Of a DNA stretch of 48,662 bases, positions 1-9,650 are shown piece after piece. The translations under genes were made by a program, and so were the position numbers. The notes beneath the pieces were generated by a model that was not told the DNA's origin, ran no database searches, and saw nothing but the letters and a program-made list of their open reading frames with translations. Source of the stretch: an uncultured Scytonema sp. Its GTDB lineage: Bacteria > Cyanobacteriota > Cyanobacteriia > Cyanobacteriales > Nostocaceae. The DNA lies in contig CALMVQ010000180.1 of NCBI GenBank assembly GCA_937873135.1, forward strand, positions 1 to 48,662, given 5' to 3'. Numbering within the stretch: position 1 is the stretch's first letter; every line of letters begins with the position of its first letter.

Positions 1-134
1 GTCCGGTTAATTAACCATAATTTCCGTAAACACTGAACCCCACCCCCAACCCCGAGAACGCAAGCGGGGAGGGGAGACAAAGCATAGCTTTGGCGGGGTG
101 GGGTTCTTCCGATATTAAGGTTACGCTACCGGAC
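1..134. repeat. Palindromic dispersed repeat, MITE-like
   Basis: The segment opens with GTCCGGT (1-7) and closes with its reverse complement ACCGGAC (128-134). Inside is a C-rich run (about 40-57) facing a G-rich run (about 92-104), so the unit can fold into a long hairpin. No reading frame crosses it. It looks like one of the short palindromic repeats common between genes in filamentous cyanobacteria. The left edge is the window edge, so the terminal repeat could be longer. Confidence 0.5.
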
Positions 135-178
135 ATGATATAAGCCCTTGCCTGACTAACTTTTGCAAGACTTGCTTT

Positions 179-1531
179 TCAAATTTCCAGTTTCACACCC
201 TGAATCGAATAATCTAACAACTCTATCGGGTGCATGACAGAAATTTCCTTACCCTGCAATTTTAAATGCTTGGTAATTTGCATAGTACAACCAGGATTAG
301 CAGAAGCGATGAGATCGGCACCAGTATTTAGTAAATTCTGCACTTTTTGCTGACCCAATTCCTCAGCAACTTCTGGTTGGAGCAGATTGTAAACTCCAGC
401 ACTGCCACAACACAATGCGGCATCTATTGGTTCTCGCAGCTTTACTCCAGGAATTTGTCGTAACAACTGACGCGGTTGAACGCTAATCTTTTGTCCGTGC
501 AACAAATGACAAGCATCTTGATAAACCAATGTCAGTGGTTTATCGGCAATAGGCAGTAATTTCGTTGTTAAACCAACATTCGCTAAAAACTCTTGTGCAT
601 CTTTAACCTTAGAAGCAAATGCCTTTGCCTTTTCTCGATATTCTAAGTCATCTTCTAATATGTGACCATATTCTTTCAAAGTATGACCGCACCCAGCAGC
701 ATTGATAATCACCACATCAACGTCAGTATCTGCAAAACTATCAATCATCTGCCTTGCCAAGGCTTTTGCTTGTTCTGTTTGTCCTTGGTGTTCGGGAAGT
801 GCTGCACAACACCCTTGAGTTTTAGGAATCACAACCTCACAACCATTTGCTGTTAAAACCCTTACTGTTGCTTCATTCACAGGTGAAAAAAACAACCGTT
901 GTACGCATCCTAAAATCACCCCAACTCGGTAACGTTTCTCCCCCTGCGCCGGAATTATATCTGGTAAATTATCTTGAAATGATTTCAAACTAATTTCTGG
1001 CAGAATAGTTTCCATAGCTGCCAACCGGGGAGATATCAACTTCAGCAAACCAGTTGCACGCACCAGTTTCTGTAAACCCAACTTTTGATAAATCCACAAT
1101 GGAATTAGCAAGATTCGTAACAGATTGGGATACGGAAACAAAGAAAATATGAGTTGGCGAAATAGCTGATCCAACCAATTCCGGGAATAATTCCGCTCCA
1201 CTTGGTGACGAGTTGCAGAAATTAACTTGTCATACTGTACACCAGAAGGACAAGTCGTTACACAAGCAAGACATCCCAAACAAGAATCAAAATGTTGTAC
1301 CGTTGCCGTGTTTAGCGCAATCTCACCCTCATTAATCGCATCCATCAAATAAATACGTCCACGGGGGGAATCCATCTCCTTGCCAATTACTCTATAACTC
1401 GGGCAATTCGACAGACAGAATCCACAGTGAACACAAGTATCAATTAACTTAGGCTCAGGTGGATGATTTGGATCAAATCCATTTAAATCTTTTAACGTAG
1501 CTGTCTTACTCTCTGAATCTTCTACGATCAT
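179..1531 (-). CDS. glcF: Glycolate dehydrogenase (glycolate oxidase) iron-sulfur subunit
   Basis: Electron-transfer subunit of glycolate dehydrogenase, which oxidises photorespiratory glycolate to glyoxylate. The 450-residue protein carries two ferredoxin-type 4Fe-4S motifs, C33/C36/C39/C43 and C84/C87/C90/C94. These are followed by two cysteine-rich CCG domains, visible as GCCAALPEHQG and CCGSAGVYNLL, as in GlcF and LutA-like proteins. Length and domain order are normal. The ATG at 1531 has a purine-rich stretch upstream and no better internal start. glcE lies 251 bases upstream on the same strand, separated by a repeat-bearing spacer, so co-transcription is plausible but not shown. The FAD subunit glcD is not in the window. 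Confidence 0.93.
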   Translation of the reverse strand: MIVEDSESKTATLKDLNGFDPNHPPEPKLIDTCVHCGFCLSNCPSYRVIGKEMDSPRGRIYLMDAINEGEIALNTATVQHFDSCLGCLACVTTCPSGVQYDKLISATRHQVERNYSRNWLDQLFRQLIFSLFPYPNLLRILLIPLWIYQKLGLQKLVRATGLLKLISPRLAAMETILPEISLKSFQDNLPDIIPAQGEKRYRVGVILGCVQRLFFSPVNEATVRVLTANGCEVVIPKTQGCCAALPEHQGQTEQAKALARQMIDSFADTDVDVVIINAAGCGHTLKEYGHILEDDLEYREKAKAFASKVKDAQEFLANVGLTTKLLPIADKPLTLVYQDACHLLHGQKISVQPRQLLRQIPGVKLREPIDAALCCGSAGVYNLLQPEVAEELGQQKVQNLLNTGADLIASANPGCTMQITKHLKLQGKEISVMHPIELLDYSIQGVKLEI

Positions 1532-1642
1532 ACTGACTTCTTTTTCCTCTCTCGGTTTCCTCTCTTGCCTACTCCCGAACCGTTGTAAGATAAGTAATAT
1601 AGCAATACTATATGGGTTGTGAACACTGTCTCTGTATTAAAC

Positions 1643-1668
1643 CGCCAAGGACGCCAAGGACGCCAAGG
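1643..1668. repeat. Short tandem repeat between glcE and glcF
   Basis: About three copies of a 9-base unit, CGCCAAGGA, in the 251-base spacer between glcE and glcF. A related sequence in the opposite orientation occurs near 14865-14885, so it is a dispersed repeat and not a gene-specific signal. Confidence 0.6.
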
Positions 1669-1782
1669 TAAGAAAGAGGAAACAGAGTTCATAAACTATT
1701 TAGGATTGCTGTACAATTTTTTCTTCCCTTGTCCCTAAACGGTAATATAAAGAGTACCGAAAGGAGTAGTAAGGTTCGTGTT

Positions 1783-3060
1783 CTAAATTCCACCCACAAA
1801 ACGACCGGGACTCAAAATATTCTTAGTATCAAACTGTTCTTTTATACGACGCATTAACTGCAAACTATTACCAGTATAACCCCAAACATCTATTTGTTGT
1901 TTAACAGTCACTGGTGCTGACAGGATACTCAAAAAGCCACCATAAGAACTTAAAAAATTTCGCACCTGCAAAACCTGCTCTTGATTCTCAAATTGCAACA
2001 CCCCCAAACCACTACCGACGTGAATCAAACCCATCTCTACTTGAGTTAAAATTTCAACAGCAGCAGTCGGTAACACTCCTATTTTGCAAGTGATTGTATC
2101 GTTGGGAGAAGAATAAATTTTTTCTCGCAATAAGCGCCACAGATCGGCTTCATCGTCTGCTGTATAAATTTTACCTGTTAAACCCAGTTGCTCTCCTAGT
2201 TCAAGAAGTCGGCTGGACTGTTCTTTTACGCTCTCAGGGATACTTTGGAAGCGAACGATTAATCCCAGTCCTCTACCCAACTCCAAATTAGACACTAATT
2301 TAGTCGAGAGCAAATCAGCCTGAGTTGGTGTGAGTGCAGAACTTCGGAGAATGTCAGCAGATCGGGATACAGCTTCAGCCGTACCGCATAGTACCACTGT
2401 CCCTGACAACTGCGGCGATGGATAAACGCGAAAAGTGACTTGACTTATGACTCCTAATGTGCCATAAGATCCAGTAAACAATTTCATCAAGTCGTATCCG
2501 GCAACATTTTTCACTACTCGCCCCCCGGCTTTAGCGATTTGTCCATCAGCACGTACAAAGGTAATGCCCAATAGTTGATCGCGCACACTACCATAACGTT
2601 GCCGAAATGAACCTGTATCACCAGTGGCAACTATCCCACCAATGGTTGCTGTTGGCACTGTTGGATCTAGAGCCAAAAATTGTTTGGAGTGTGCCAAAAT
2701 GGCTTGGATCGCGGAGAATTTCATCCCAGCTTCTACAGTGATAGTTAAATCACCTACGGCATGTTCGATCAGTCGGTTGATGCGTTCTGTACTCACGACA
2801 ACATCAATATTCTTGGCTAAACCTCCCCAAGTGAGTTTACTCCCACCACCACAAGGTAGAATACACCATTTGTGGCGATCGCATTCTCCGATGACTTTGG
2901 CTAGTTGTTCAGTCGTCTGGGGATAGACAATACAACTCGGAGGAGTTTGGCTCTTGATTGCCTGTAAGATAACTTTTTGCTGACTGAGTGCGATGTCTTC
3001 CCAGCCGACAACATTTTCTTCACTGATGATAGATGCAATACTTGATGCGATCGCTTTCAT
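1783..3060 (-). CDS. glcE: Glycolate dehydrogenase FAD-binding subunit
   Basis: A 425-residue protein with an FAD-binding PCMH-type domain in the N-terminal half. Visible features are PQTTEQLAKVI (about residues 47-57), CGGGSKLTWGG, the ATIGGIVATGDTGS loop and GGRVVKNVAGYDLMKL, all typical of GlcD/GlcE flavoproteins. It is shorter than GlcD and lies beside glcF, which favours GlcE. It acts in photorespiratory glycolate oxidation. The ATG at 3060 lies 4 bases downstream of the stop of a small ribbon-helix-helix gene on the same strand. Confidence 0.9.
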   Translation of the reverse strand: MKAIASSIASIISEENVVGWEDIALSQQKVILQAIKSQTPPSCIVYPQTTEQLAKVIGECDRHKWCILPCGGGSKLTWGGLAKNIDVVVSTERINRLIEHAVGDLTITVEAGMKFSAIQAILAHSKQFLALDPTVPTATIGGIVATGDTGSFRQRYGSVRDQLLGITFVRADGQIAKAGGRVVKNVAGYDLMKLFTGSYGTLGVISQVTFRVYPSPQLSGTVVLCGTAEAVSRSADILRSSALTPTQADLLSTKLVSNLELGRGLGLIVRFQSIPESVKEQSSRLLELGEQLGLTGKIYTADDEADLWRLLREKIYSSPNDTITCKIGVLPTAAVEILTQVEMGLIHVGSGLGVLQFENQEQVLQVRNFLSSYGGFLSILSAPVTVKQQIDVWGYTGNSLQLMRRIKEQFDTKNILSPGRFVGGI

Positions 3061-3064
3061 TAGT

Positions 3065-3205
3065 TTACACTTGCCCGCTAATTAATCTTTTAATATAGTC
3101 TCGCAATACTTCAGCCATTGATATTTGTTTTTCTTCAGCATACTTCTTCAGAGCTTCGTACTCTTTTTCGTTGACATTAAACTGTATCTTTTTTTCTCTT
3201 ACCAT
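3065..3205 (-). CDS. Small ribbon-helix-helix (CopG/Arc-like) protein
   Basis: A 46-residue open frame beginning MVREKKIQFNVNEKEYEALK and ending RLISGQV. A short beta strand with alternating residues (KKIQFNV) precedes two helices (EKEYEALKKYAEE and SMAEVLRDYIKRLI), the layout of a ribbon-helix-helix DNA-binding dimer. The stop lies 4 bases before the glcE start, so the two are probably translated from one message. No toxin-like partner is visible. It could be an orphan antitoxin or a small regulator of the glc genes. The fold assignment rests on pattern only. Confidence 0.68.
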   Translation of the reverse strand: MVREKKIQFNVNEKEYEALKKYAEEKQISMAEVLRDYIKRLISGQV

Positions 3206-3961
3206 AACTCTGAAACTGGAGTCATCATTAGAGTATAATGCCCTTTTAGGTTTTTAGCTAGATGGCTATCTATTCAGTTAGAATTTACTATTACATCAAC
3301 GTCTCAGTAGTTTTACCAAATGTATAAAAATGTACTGATAACAGGAATCTCTCTATTTTATTTAGATTATCTGCTTAATAAGTATTAACCCCGAGGTAAC
3401 AATGTCTTTTTTCACTTAATCTAGGAATAGGGAATTATGTTTCTTTGTATTTTCACAGTTTATTAAATAGACATTCTTCGGACAGTTCGGAAATAAGACA
3501 ATAAAACCTCCCTTTTCAAAAGGAGCCACCTTCTTGCTGTGGTTCTCATTGACTGGAGTTTACGCAAACTCGAACGCTTCAAAGTGTCGGATTAGCATAA
3601 GTTTTTTGCCTTCTTCACGCAATACCGAACCGTCTTTCTCTATTGATGTAAATGCCTGCTGCTAATAAGTCATAGAGAAAATATTATTCTAAACTACCAC
3701 AGATACTAATGGTAGGAACTTGGGTTAATACCACTCTCGTTAATATTTCAAAATACTTTCATTCTGAATAACCTGTTTGAACTATTAACTTTTTTATTGA
3801 TTAATATAATTTTTATAAAAAATATAGAAACTCAAAAAAGTATCCTAAGCTTTAATATAAAATGACAAGCATTCATCACTATCCCATTACCTCTATAAAT
3901 AAGACAAAGTTTATCAATTTGACCTATTCTAACACAAATGCGAACTAATGATTGCTGAATA
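3206..3961. other. 756-base gene-free region
   Basis: An AT-rich spacer between the divergent glcE-side genes (minus) and the kinase pair (plus). It must hold both promoters, but I cannot assign boxes confidently. A small inverted repeat lies near 3510-3535. A minus-strand frame at 3560-3661 (33 codons) has no start codon and no recognised similarity. No RNA gene is recognised. Confidence 0.5.
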
Positions 3962-6568
3962 ATGATAGAAATTGCCGATATGACAATGATATTTAATTAT
4001 GCAATTAAAAACTTTATTTTGACTGTGCATCCTGAAACTTATGTGACAGAGATTCTTGTTAAATTTGCTCTTGTAGAAGCTTCTCCAGATGAATTTTTCA
4101 TGTCTAGTGATTGCATATTCGTTATAGAAGATTCACAATTATTAGGTATATTCACGCTTGCAGACATTGTGCGGATAATGGTGTACGGAGTGAATTTAGA
4201 AAAAGTCAAAATTGGGGAAATTATGAGGAAACCTGTTGTGACTTTGAAGCGAGATTTTGATATTAATACAACACTCTCTTTGATGAGTAAGCAAAATGTA
4301 CGTCATTTAGCAATTGTGGATGATGAAGGGCAACTGTTAGAAATAGTCACAGCAGAAAGTATTGCAGCAGCATTGCAAGCAGAGCTCTCAAAGACAAAAG
4401 ATAAGTTACAGCAAGAAATAAAACAACGCGACTTGTTGAAAGTGACGTTGAGAACAGCTTCCGAGCCGTTAGAACAGCAAATTACAGAGCGAACAGAAAA
4501 ATTGGTAAAAGCTAATAAGCTTTTGCAACGGGGAATATGCGATCGCATTGCCACAGAAGCGCAACTACTGCAAACAACTTCTGAATTACAAGAATTGTTT
4601 CAAGCTTTTCCCGATATATACCTACGGCTGAAGAGTGATGGCACAATTCTCAGCTGCCACTCTAAAAAGACATCAGATATCTACTTGCCACCGGAAAAAT
4701 TCTTAGGGAGACTCATACAAGACGTACTGCCACCTGATATCAGCAGACAATTCCAAGAGGCTATTTCTCAACTACTCTTAACAAACTCTTTAGTAGCAAT
4801 TGAATACTCTTTAACACTTCCCAAAGGAGAAAAAAGCTTTGAAGCGAGACTGTTACTATCAATTACCAATCAAATTATCGTGATTGTACGTAATATCACT
4901 GAGCGTTATGAAGCACAAAAAGCACTCAAAATAGCTAAAGATGAACTAGAAATTCGAGTTGAAGAGCGGACTTATGAATTAAAGAATACTAATGCTCGCT
5001 TGCGTCAAGAAATCAGAGAACGTCAGCGCATTGAAGAAGCACTCCGCTATCGAGTTGAATTTGAAAAACTAATTACTAGCATATCAACACACTTTATCAA
5101 CCTTGCTCCTGATGAAATTGATAACGGCATTAACCAAGCATTGCGAAAAATTGGAGAATTTGAAAATGTCGAGCGGAGTTATGTATTTTTATTTGCCCAC
5201 AGTGACACTACAACGAATAACACTTATGAGTGGTGTGCTAAAGATGTTGAAGGGTTAGTTCATGGTAAAAAAGAAACCTCATTTAGGCTTTTACCTTGGA
5301 TAATCGAAAAAATTAGCCGCCTTGAAACTATTCATATTCCTTGTGTAAGTGATCTTTTAAAAGAAGAATTTTCGGACTATCAAAACATTCAATCTCTCAT
5401 GATTTTGCCAATAGTTTGTAGTGGTTTCTTGATTGGATATTTAGGATTTGAATCAGTCATCTTTCCAAGAACTTGGACTGAAGACAGCATTGCTTTACTG
5501 AAAATGGTAGGAGAAATGTTAGGAAATGCCTTAAAACGCAAGTGGGTAGAGCAAGCATTACGAGTGAGTGAGGAAAGATATGCACGAGCAATCAATGCAG
5601 GGAAAGTAGGAATATGGGAATGGAATATTCAAACTCAGAAGATGTATATAGATCCAAGTTTTAAAAATTTACTGGGGTATAGTGAAAATGAACTTCCTAA
5701 CATCTTCGATAATTGGCTAAGTTTTATCCATCCCAATGACATTGAATCAGTTGAAATTGAATTTAATAGTTACGTAAAAGGTCTTACTTCAAAGTACGAA
5801 ATTGAACATCGGATGCAACATAAGGATGGTAGATATCTATGGTTGATTGCCCGTGGCACTGTTCTTAAAGATGCAAATAGTAACCCTTGTTTGATCGCAG
5901 GTTCAAATACTGACATTACCGAACGCAAATTAGCTGAAAATAAACTGAAAACATCTTTAAAAGAGAAAGAAGTTCTTTTAAAAGAAATTCATCACAGAGT
6001 TAAAAATAATTTACAAATTATTTCGAGTTTGCTGAGGTTGCAAGTAGGATATATTCAAAACGAACAAACTCTTGATATTTTCCAAGATAGCCAGAATCGT
6101 ATCCGTGCTATGGCAATGATTCATGAAAATCTTTATCAATCAACTGATTTAGCTAGAATTCAACTTTTAGAGTATGTTCAGAATTTAACAAGTAACTTAC
6201 TCCGCTGTTATCAAGTCGATTGCAATATCAAAATAAATTTAAACATTCATAACTTATTGCTAAGAATAGATACTGCTATTCCTTGTGGATTAATTATTAA
6301 TGAACTTGTTTCTAACTCTATTAAATATGCTTTTGTAGATAGGAGCGTAGGTGAAATTTCTATAAGTTTTTTATTATTGGGAAAGGGAAAGTACTTATTA
6401 AGTGTGAGTGATAATGGTGTAGGAATCTCCGAAGATATAGAAATACGCAAACAGAAATCTCTAGGTTTACAGTTGGTTTGGAATTTAGTAGAGCAATTGG
6501 AAGGGACAATTTCATTTCATTCTACCTTAGGAACATTATTTACAATTAATTTTTCAGAACAAAATTAA
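3962..6568 (+). CDS. CBS-PAS-GAF-PAS sensor histidine kinase (HisKA_2 type)
   Basis: An 868-residue soluble sensor kinase without membrane segments. In order: a CBS-domain pair (about 13-140) that could bind an adenosyl ligand, a coiled coil (about 140-200), a PAS domain (about 205-315) ending NITERYEAQ, a second coiled coil, a GAF domain (about 365-535), a second PAS/PAC (about 545-660) ending DITERK, then the kinase core. The phosphoacceptor region is EIHHRVKNNLQIISSLLRLQ with H677/H678, the HisKA_2 signature. ATP-binding motifs are LIINELVSNSIKYA (N box) and SDNGVGIS (G1). A receiver-kinase gene follows after 10 bases. The ATG at 3962 is the first in frame; the internal MTMIF could also be used. 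Ligands are unknown. Confidence 0.88.
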   Translation: MIEIADMTMIFNYAIKNFILTVHPETYVTEILVKFALVEASPDEFFMSSDCIFVIEDSQLLGIFTLADIVRIMVYGVNLEKVKIGEIMRKPVVTLKRDFDINTTLSLMSKQNVRHLAIVDDEGQLLEIVTAESIAAALQAELSKTKDKLQQEIKQRDLLKVTLRTASEPLEQQITERTEKLVKANKLLQRGICDRIATEAQLLQTTSELQELFQAFPDIYLRLKSDGTILSCHSKKTSDIYLPPEKFLGRLIQDVLPPDISRQFQEAISQLLLTNSLVAIEYSLTLPKGEKSFEARLLLSITNQIIVIVRNITERYEAQKALKIAKDELEIRVEERTYELKNTNARLRQEIRERQRIEEALRYRVEFEKLITSISTHFINLAPDEIDNGINQALRKIGEFENVERSYVFLFAHSDTTTNNTYEWCAKDVEGLVHGKKETSFRLLPWIIEKISRLETIHIPCVSDLLKEEFSDYQNIQSLMILPIVCSGFLIGYLGFESVIFPRTWTEDSIALLKMVGEMLGNALKRKWVEQALRVSEERYARAINAGKVGIWEWNIQTQKMYIDPSFKNLLGYSENELPNIFDNWLSFIHPNDIESVEIEFNSYVKGLTSKYEIEHRMQHKDGRYLWLIARGTVLKDANSNPCLIAGSNTDITERKLAENKLKTSLKEKEVLLKEIHHRVKNNLQIISSLLRLQVGYIQNEQTLDIFQDSQNRIRAMAMIHENLYQSTDLARIQLLEYVQNLTSNLLRCYQVDCNIKINLNIHNLLLRIDTAIPCGLIINELVSNSIKYAFVDRSVGEISISFLLLGKGKYLLSVSDNGVGISEDIEIRKQKSLGLQLVWNLVEQLEGTISFHSTLGTLFTINFSEQN

Positions 6569-6578
6569 AGGGGTAAAA

Positions 6579-7721
6579 ATGAAGGCGAGAATTTTAGTTG
6601 TTGAAGATGAAAGAATTATTGCTTATGATATCAAATCTTGCCTGGAAAAAGCAGGATATATTGTTCCAACTATTGCTGCTTATGGAGAACGAGCAATTGA
6701 AATCGCAGAAGAGTCACAGCCAGATTTAGTTTTGATGGATGTGATGCTGAAAGGCAATATGAACGGTATAGAAGCGGCTGAACAGATTATTAATCGCTTT
6801 GACATTCCCGTGGTTTATCTGACAGCTTATTCAGATGATAGTACTTTAAAAAGAGCGAAAACTTCTCAACCATTCGGCTATATACTTAAACCTTTTGAAG
6901 AAACTCAATTAATTACTACTATTGAAATAGCTTTGAACAAACATCAGACAGAAATGGTAATGCGAGCAGATTTAAAAAAAGAAAAACAGATGAGAGAATT
7001 AAAGTCTAACTTTGTCTCAATGGTGAGTCATGAATTTCGCAATCCATTAACTACTATTGGAACTTATACTGATCTACTAGCAAGTTATGCTCATCAACTA
7101 AACGAAGCGAAAAAAAGCGAATATCTTTGTCATATTCAAAATGCTGTTAAACATATGACGGATTTGATGAGTGACGTTTTGCTTATTGGTAAAGCAGAAA
7201 TAAATCAATTGATTTTCAATCCCGCGCCTCTAGATGTGGAAAATTTTTGCAAAGATTTAGTAACGGAAGTACAATTTAGTGCGGGCGATCAGCACAAAGT
7301 CATTTTCACAACGCAAGGGCAGTATCGCGAATTGGAAGATACTACCTGTCATTGGCGATCGCTCGCGATAAAAACTTTCCTCCCATGTCTAGATGAGAAA
7401 CTACTGCGGCACATCCTGGGGAATTTGCTGGCAAATGCTGTTAAGTATTCACCTTTCGGTGGCACAGTTCGTTTTGATCTCTTCTTTATAGAAGGGGAAG
7501 TGATGTTCCGCATCCAAGATGAAGGTATTGGTATTGCAGAATTCGATCAAGAAGATTTATTTAATTCTTTTCACAGAGGTAGCAATGTTGGCAATATACC
7601 AGGGCATGGTTTAGGACTGGCAATTGTTAAACAATACGTAGAGTTGCATCGGGGAGAAATTACCTTCGCCAGTAAAGTTGGAGTAGGAACAACGTTTATT
7701 GTGAGTTTGCCAGTAAAATAG
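6579..7721 (+). CDS. Receiver domain-histidine kinase (hybrid with N-terminal REC)
   Basis: A 380-residue protein. The receiver domain (about 1-120) has acidic residues E9/D10, phosphoacceptor D54 in LVLMDVML, and the conserved lysine in LKPF. The HisKA helix follows, with H151 in VSMVSHEFRNPLTTI, then HATPase_c with N box LLANAVKYS, G1 DEGIGIAE and G2 GHGLGLAIV. REC at the N terminus suggests that a partner kinase phosphorylates it to control its own kinase activity. The gene 10 bases upstream encodes a HisKA_2 kinase with no receiver, which is the obvious donor. The C-terminal output target is not in the window. Confidence 0.88.
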   Translation: MKARILVVEDERIIAYDIKSCLEKAGYIVPTIAAYGERAIEIAEESQPDLVLMDVMLKGNMNGIEAAEQIINRFDIPVVYLTAYSDDSTLKRAKTSQPFGYILKPFEETQLITTIEIALNKHQTEMVMRADLKKEKQMRELKSNFVSMVSHEFRNPLTTIGTYTDLLASYAHQLNEAKKSEYLCHIQNAVKHMTDLMSDVLLIGKAEINQLIFNPAPLDVENFCKDLVTEVQFSAGDQHKVIFTTQGQYRELEDTTCHWRSLAIKTFLPCLDEKLLRHILGNLLANAVKYSPFGGTVRFDLFFIEGEVMFRIQDEGIGIAEFDQEDLFNSFHRGSNVGNIPGHGLGLAIVKQYVELHRGEITFASKVGVGTTFIVSLPVK

Positions 7722-7816
7722 CTATCAGCTATCAGCCGTCGTGTCGTCAGCACAAGTCGAGATGACTTGTTTAGATGTACTGACGATTTAGATAATTTGT
7801 TTGATTGCTGATAGCT
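7720..7816. terminator. Inverted repeat between convergent genes
   Basis: AGCTATCAGC (7720-7729, with a second overlapping copy to 7736) faces GCTGATAGCT (7807-7816). The two flank the 101-base space between the convergent kinase and NADH dehydrogenase genes. Position suggests transcription termination for both strands, although the large loop and lack of a clean T tract make it equally consistent with a dispersed repeat. Confidence 0.4.
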
Positions 7817-7822
7817 GAATGT

Positions 7823-9190
7823 TTATGAAGAAACCTTTGCTATTGATTCACTGTTTACCGGAGTATAAAAATTACTCTTCTCATCCACCTCTAGGGTTCT
7901 TGATAATTCTTCACCTGTAATCAATCTTGCGCGACGACTGCGAGTGAAATAGTGCCAGCCCCACTGAAGCATAACCAGAAGCTTATTATCAAACTCAATT
8001 AAGAAATATATGTGAACCAACAGCCAGAACAGCCACGCTACGAAACCTGTAAACTTGATGAAACCTAAGTCTACCACCGCAGCATTTTGCCCGATGACTG
8101 CTAAACTACCTCTGTCTGCATAAGAAAATTGTGGTAATGTCTTACCGTTCATTCGCTGTTTAATCACTGAAGCAACGTATTGTCCTTGCTGCATTGCTAC
8201 GGGTGCTACACCAGGAAGAGGTTTACCATTTTGATGAGCAAAATGTGCCAAGTCGCCAATCACAAAAATATTGGGATATCCCTTAACACTTAAGTCAGGT
8301 TCAACGATAACTCGTCCGGCGCGATCGCACTCAGCATTTGTACATTCTGCGATCGCCTTTCCCAACGACGAAGCTTTCACGCCTGCTGCCCATAATACGG
8401 TTTTGGCAGCAATCTTTGTCTCCTGTGAATCTTGTTTAAAGGTGACAATGCCATCTTCTATGTTTGTAACAAGTGTGTTTGTCTGAATAGTCACACCCAA
8501 TCGTTTTAAAGATGCTTCTGCTTCTTTTGACAACTGGGGCGCAAAAGGTGGCAGAATACGATCCAATCCTTCAAGAAGCAACACTTGCGTTTGGGATGTG
8601 TCAATGTTACGGAAGTCTTCTTTCATTGTATGATAGGCCAGTTCTGTGATCGCACCTGCTAATTCCACACCAGTAGGCCCACCACCAACAACGACAAAAG
8701 TTAACCAAGCACGACGTTTTTCTAAATCAGTTTCCTTTTCTGCTGCTTCAAACGCCGTGATGATGCGGCGACGCATTTCTATGGCATCTTCCACAGTTTT
8801 TAACCCAGGCGCAGTTTTTTCCCAGTCGTCTTTACCAAAATAGGAATGCTTTGCACCTGTAGCGACGATTAAAGTATCGTAAGAGATTTCTTCTCCATCC
8901 ATGAAGACGAGTTGTGCTTCTGGATCGACATTTTTCACATGTCCCAGTAGCACTTTTGTATTCTTTCTTTTACTAAGTACCGAGCGTAGTGGGGACGAGA
9001 CATCCGCTGGCGAAAGTGTTCCTGTCGCAACCTGATAGAGCAGTGGTTGGAATAAATGAAAGTTACGTTTATCTATAAGAGTAACCTGAATGTTATTGCG
9101 GCTCAGTGATTTTGCTGGGTAAAGTCCACCAAAACCACCGCCGACTATGACGACTTGGTGTGATGGCTGATTTGCAACTGCGTTCTTCAT
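7823..9190 (-). CDS. Type II NAD(P)H dehydrogenase (NDH-2, FAD-dependent)
   Basis: A 455-residue single-subunit, non-proton-pumping NADH:quinone oxidoreductase. The N-terminal FAD Rossmann motif is VIVGGGFGGLYPAKSL, the NAD(P)H-binding motif is FVVVGGGPTGVELAGA, and the second FAD motif is IFVIGDLAHF. The hydrophobic C-terminal part (GFVAWLFWLLVHIYFLIEF) and the following basic patch fit monotopic membrane attachment. This matches cyanobacterial Ndb proteins; which of NdbA/B/C cannot be decided here. The ATG at 9190 starts MKNAVANQPSHQ just before the Rossmann strand. It converges on the kinase pair and is separate from the next minus-strand gene by 460 bases. Confidence 0.9.
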   Translation of the reverse strand: MKNAVANQPSHQVVIVGGGFGGLYPAKSLSRNNIQVTLIDKRNFHLFQPLLYQVATGTLSPADVSSPLRSVLSKRKNTKVLLGHVKNVDPEAQLVFMDGEEISYDTLIVATGAKHSYFGKDDWEKTAPGLKTVEDAIEMRRRIITAFEAAEKETDLEKRRAWLTFVVVGGGPTGVELAGAITELAYHTMKEDFRNIDTSQTQVLLLEGLDRILPPFAPQLSKEAEASLKRLGVTIQTNTLVTNIEDGIVTFKQDSQETKIAAKTVLWAAGVKASSLGKAIAECTNAECDRAGRVIVEPDLSVKGYPNIFVIGDLAHFAHQNGKPLPGVAPVAMQQGQYVASVIKQRMNGKTLPQFSYADRGSLAVIGQNAAVVDLGFIKFTGFVAWLFWLLVHIYFLIEFDNKLLVMLQWGWHYFTRSRRARLITGEELSRTLEVDEKSNFYTPVNSESIAKVSS

Positions 9191-9650
9191 TTCTATTTAT
9201 TTCCTTACACTGACCATTATGTTACTATTCTTAACAAAATTTTACCTAAAGTGTTACAGTGGTTCTGCTGATTTATTACGCTTTCATGATTCTGGATATT
9301 TGGGAGCTTTAGTTTGTGAAGAATGATTAAGAATTAATCCAAGAACATTTTTACACTTCACGAATAATCCTTAGTTGCGATCGGCTTTGCCGCTGCGCTC
9401 CGCGCAATCGCCACAATAGTCAAGCAATCTGTATCATTTAACACATTGCTTGTAGCTCAAAAGCCCATCTGTGAACACTCCTGCATTTGCTTAGAGTGCT
9501 CCATAAAAATAAATAGCACTAAGGCTTGGGTTCATTCATAGAGTACTCTCACTCTTGGGAAGATCCCTCGGCGCGAGTGTGCGCGACTACGACTCTTGTT
9601 CTAGAATGAACGGTACGGGCATTTATTATCTTGGCAAGTTCATTGCAATC
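9191..9650. other. 460-base gene-free region with a dispersed repeat
   Basis: Upstream region of the NDH-2 gene. At 9377-9412 lies a GC-rich repeat beginning GCGATCGG and ending GCAATCGCC, able to fold on itself and contrasting with the AT-rich surroundings. I see no reading frame with coding character and no RNA gene. Confidence 0.5.

Noticed and set aside
3560-3661. Minus-strand 33-codon stretch with protein-like composition in the 756-base gap
   Set aside because: It has no upstream start codon before the preceding stop and I recognise no family. It might be a gene relic, but I cannot support it.
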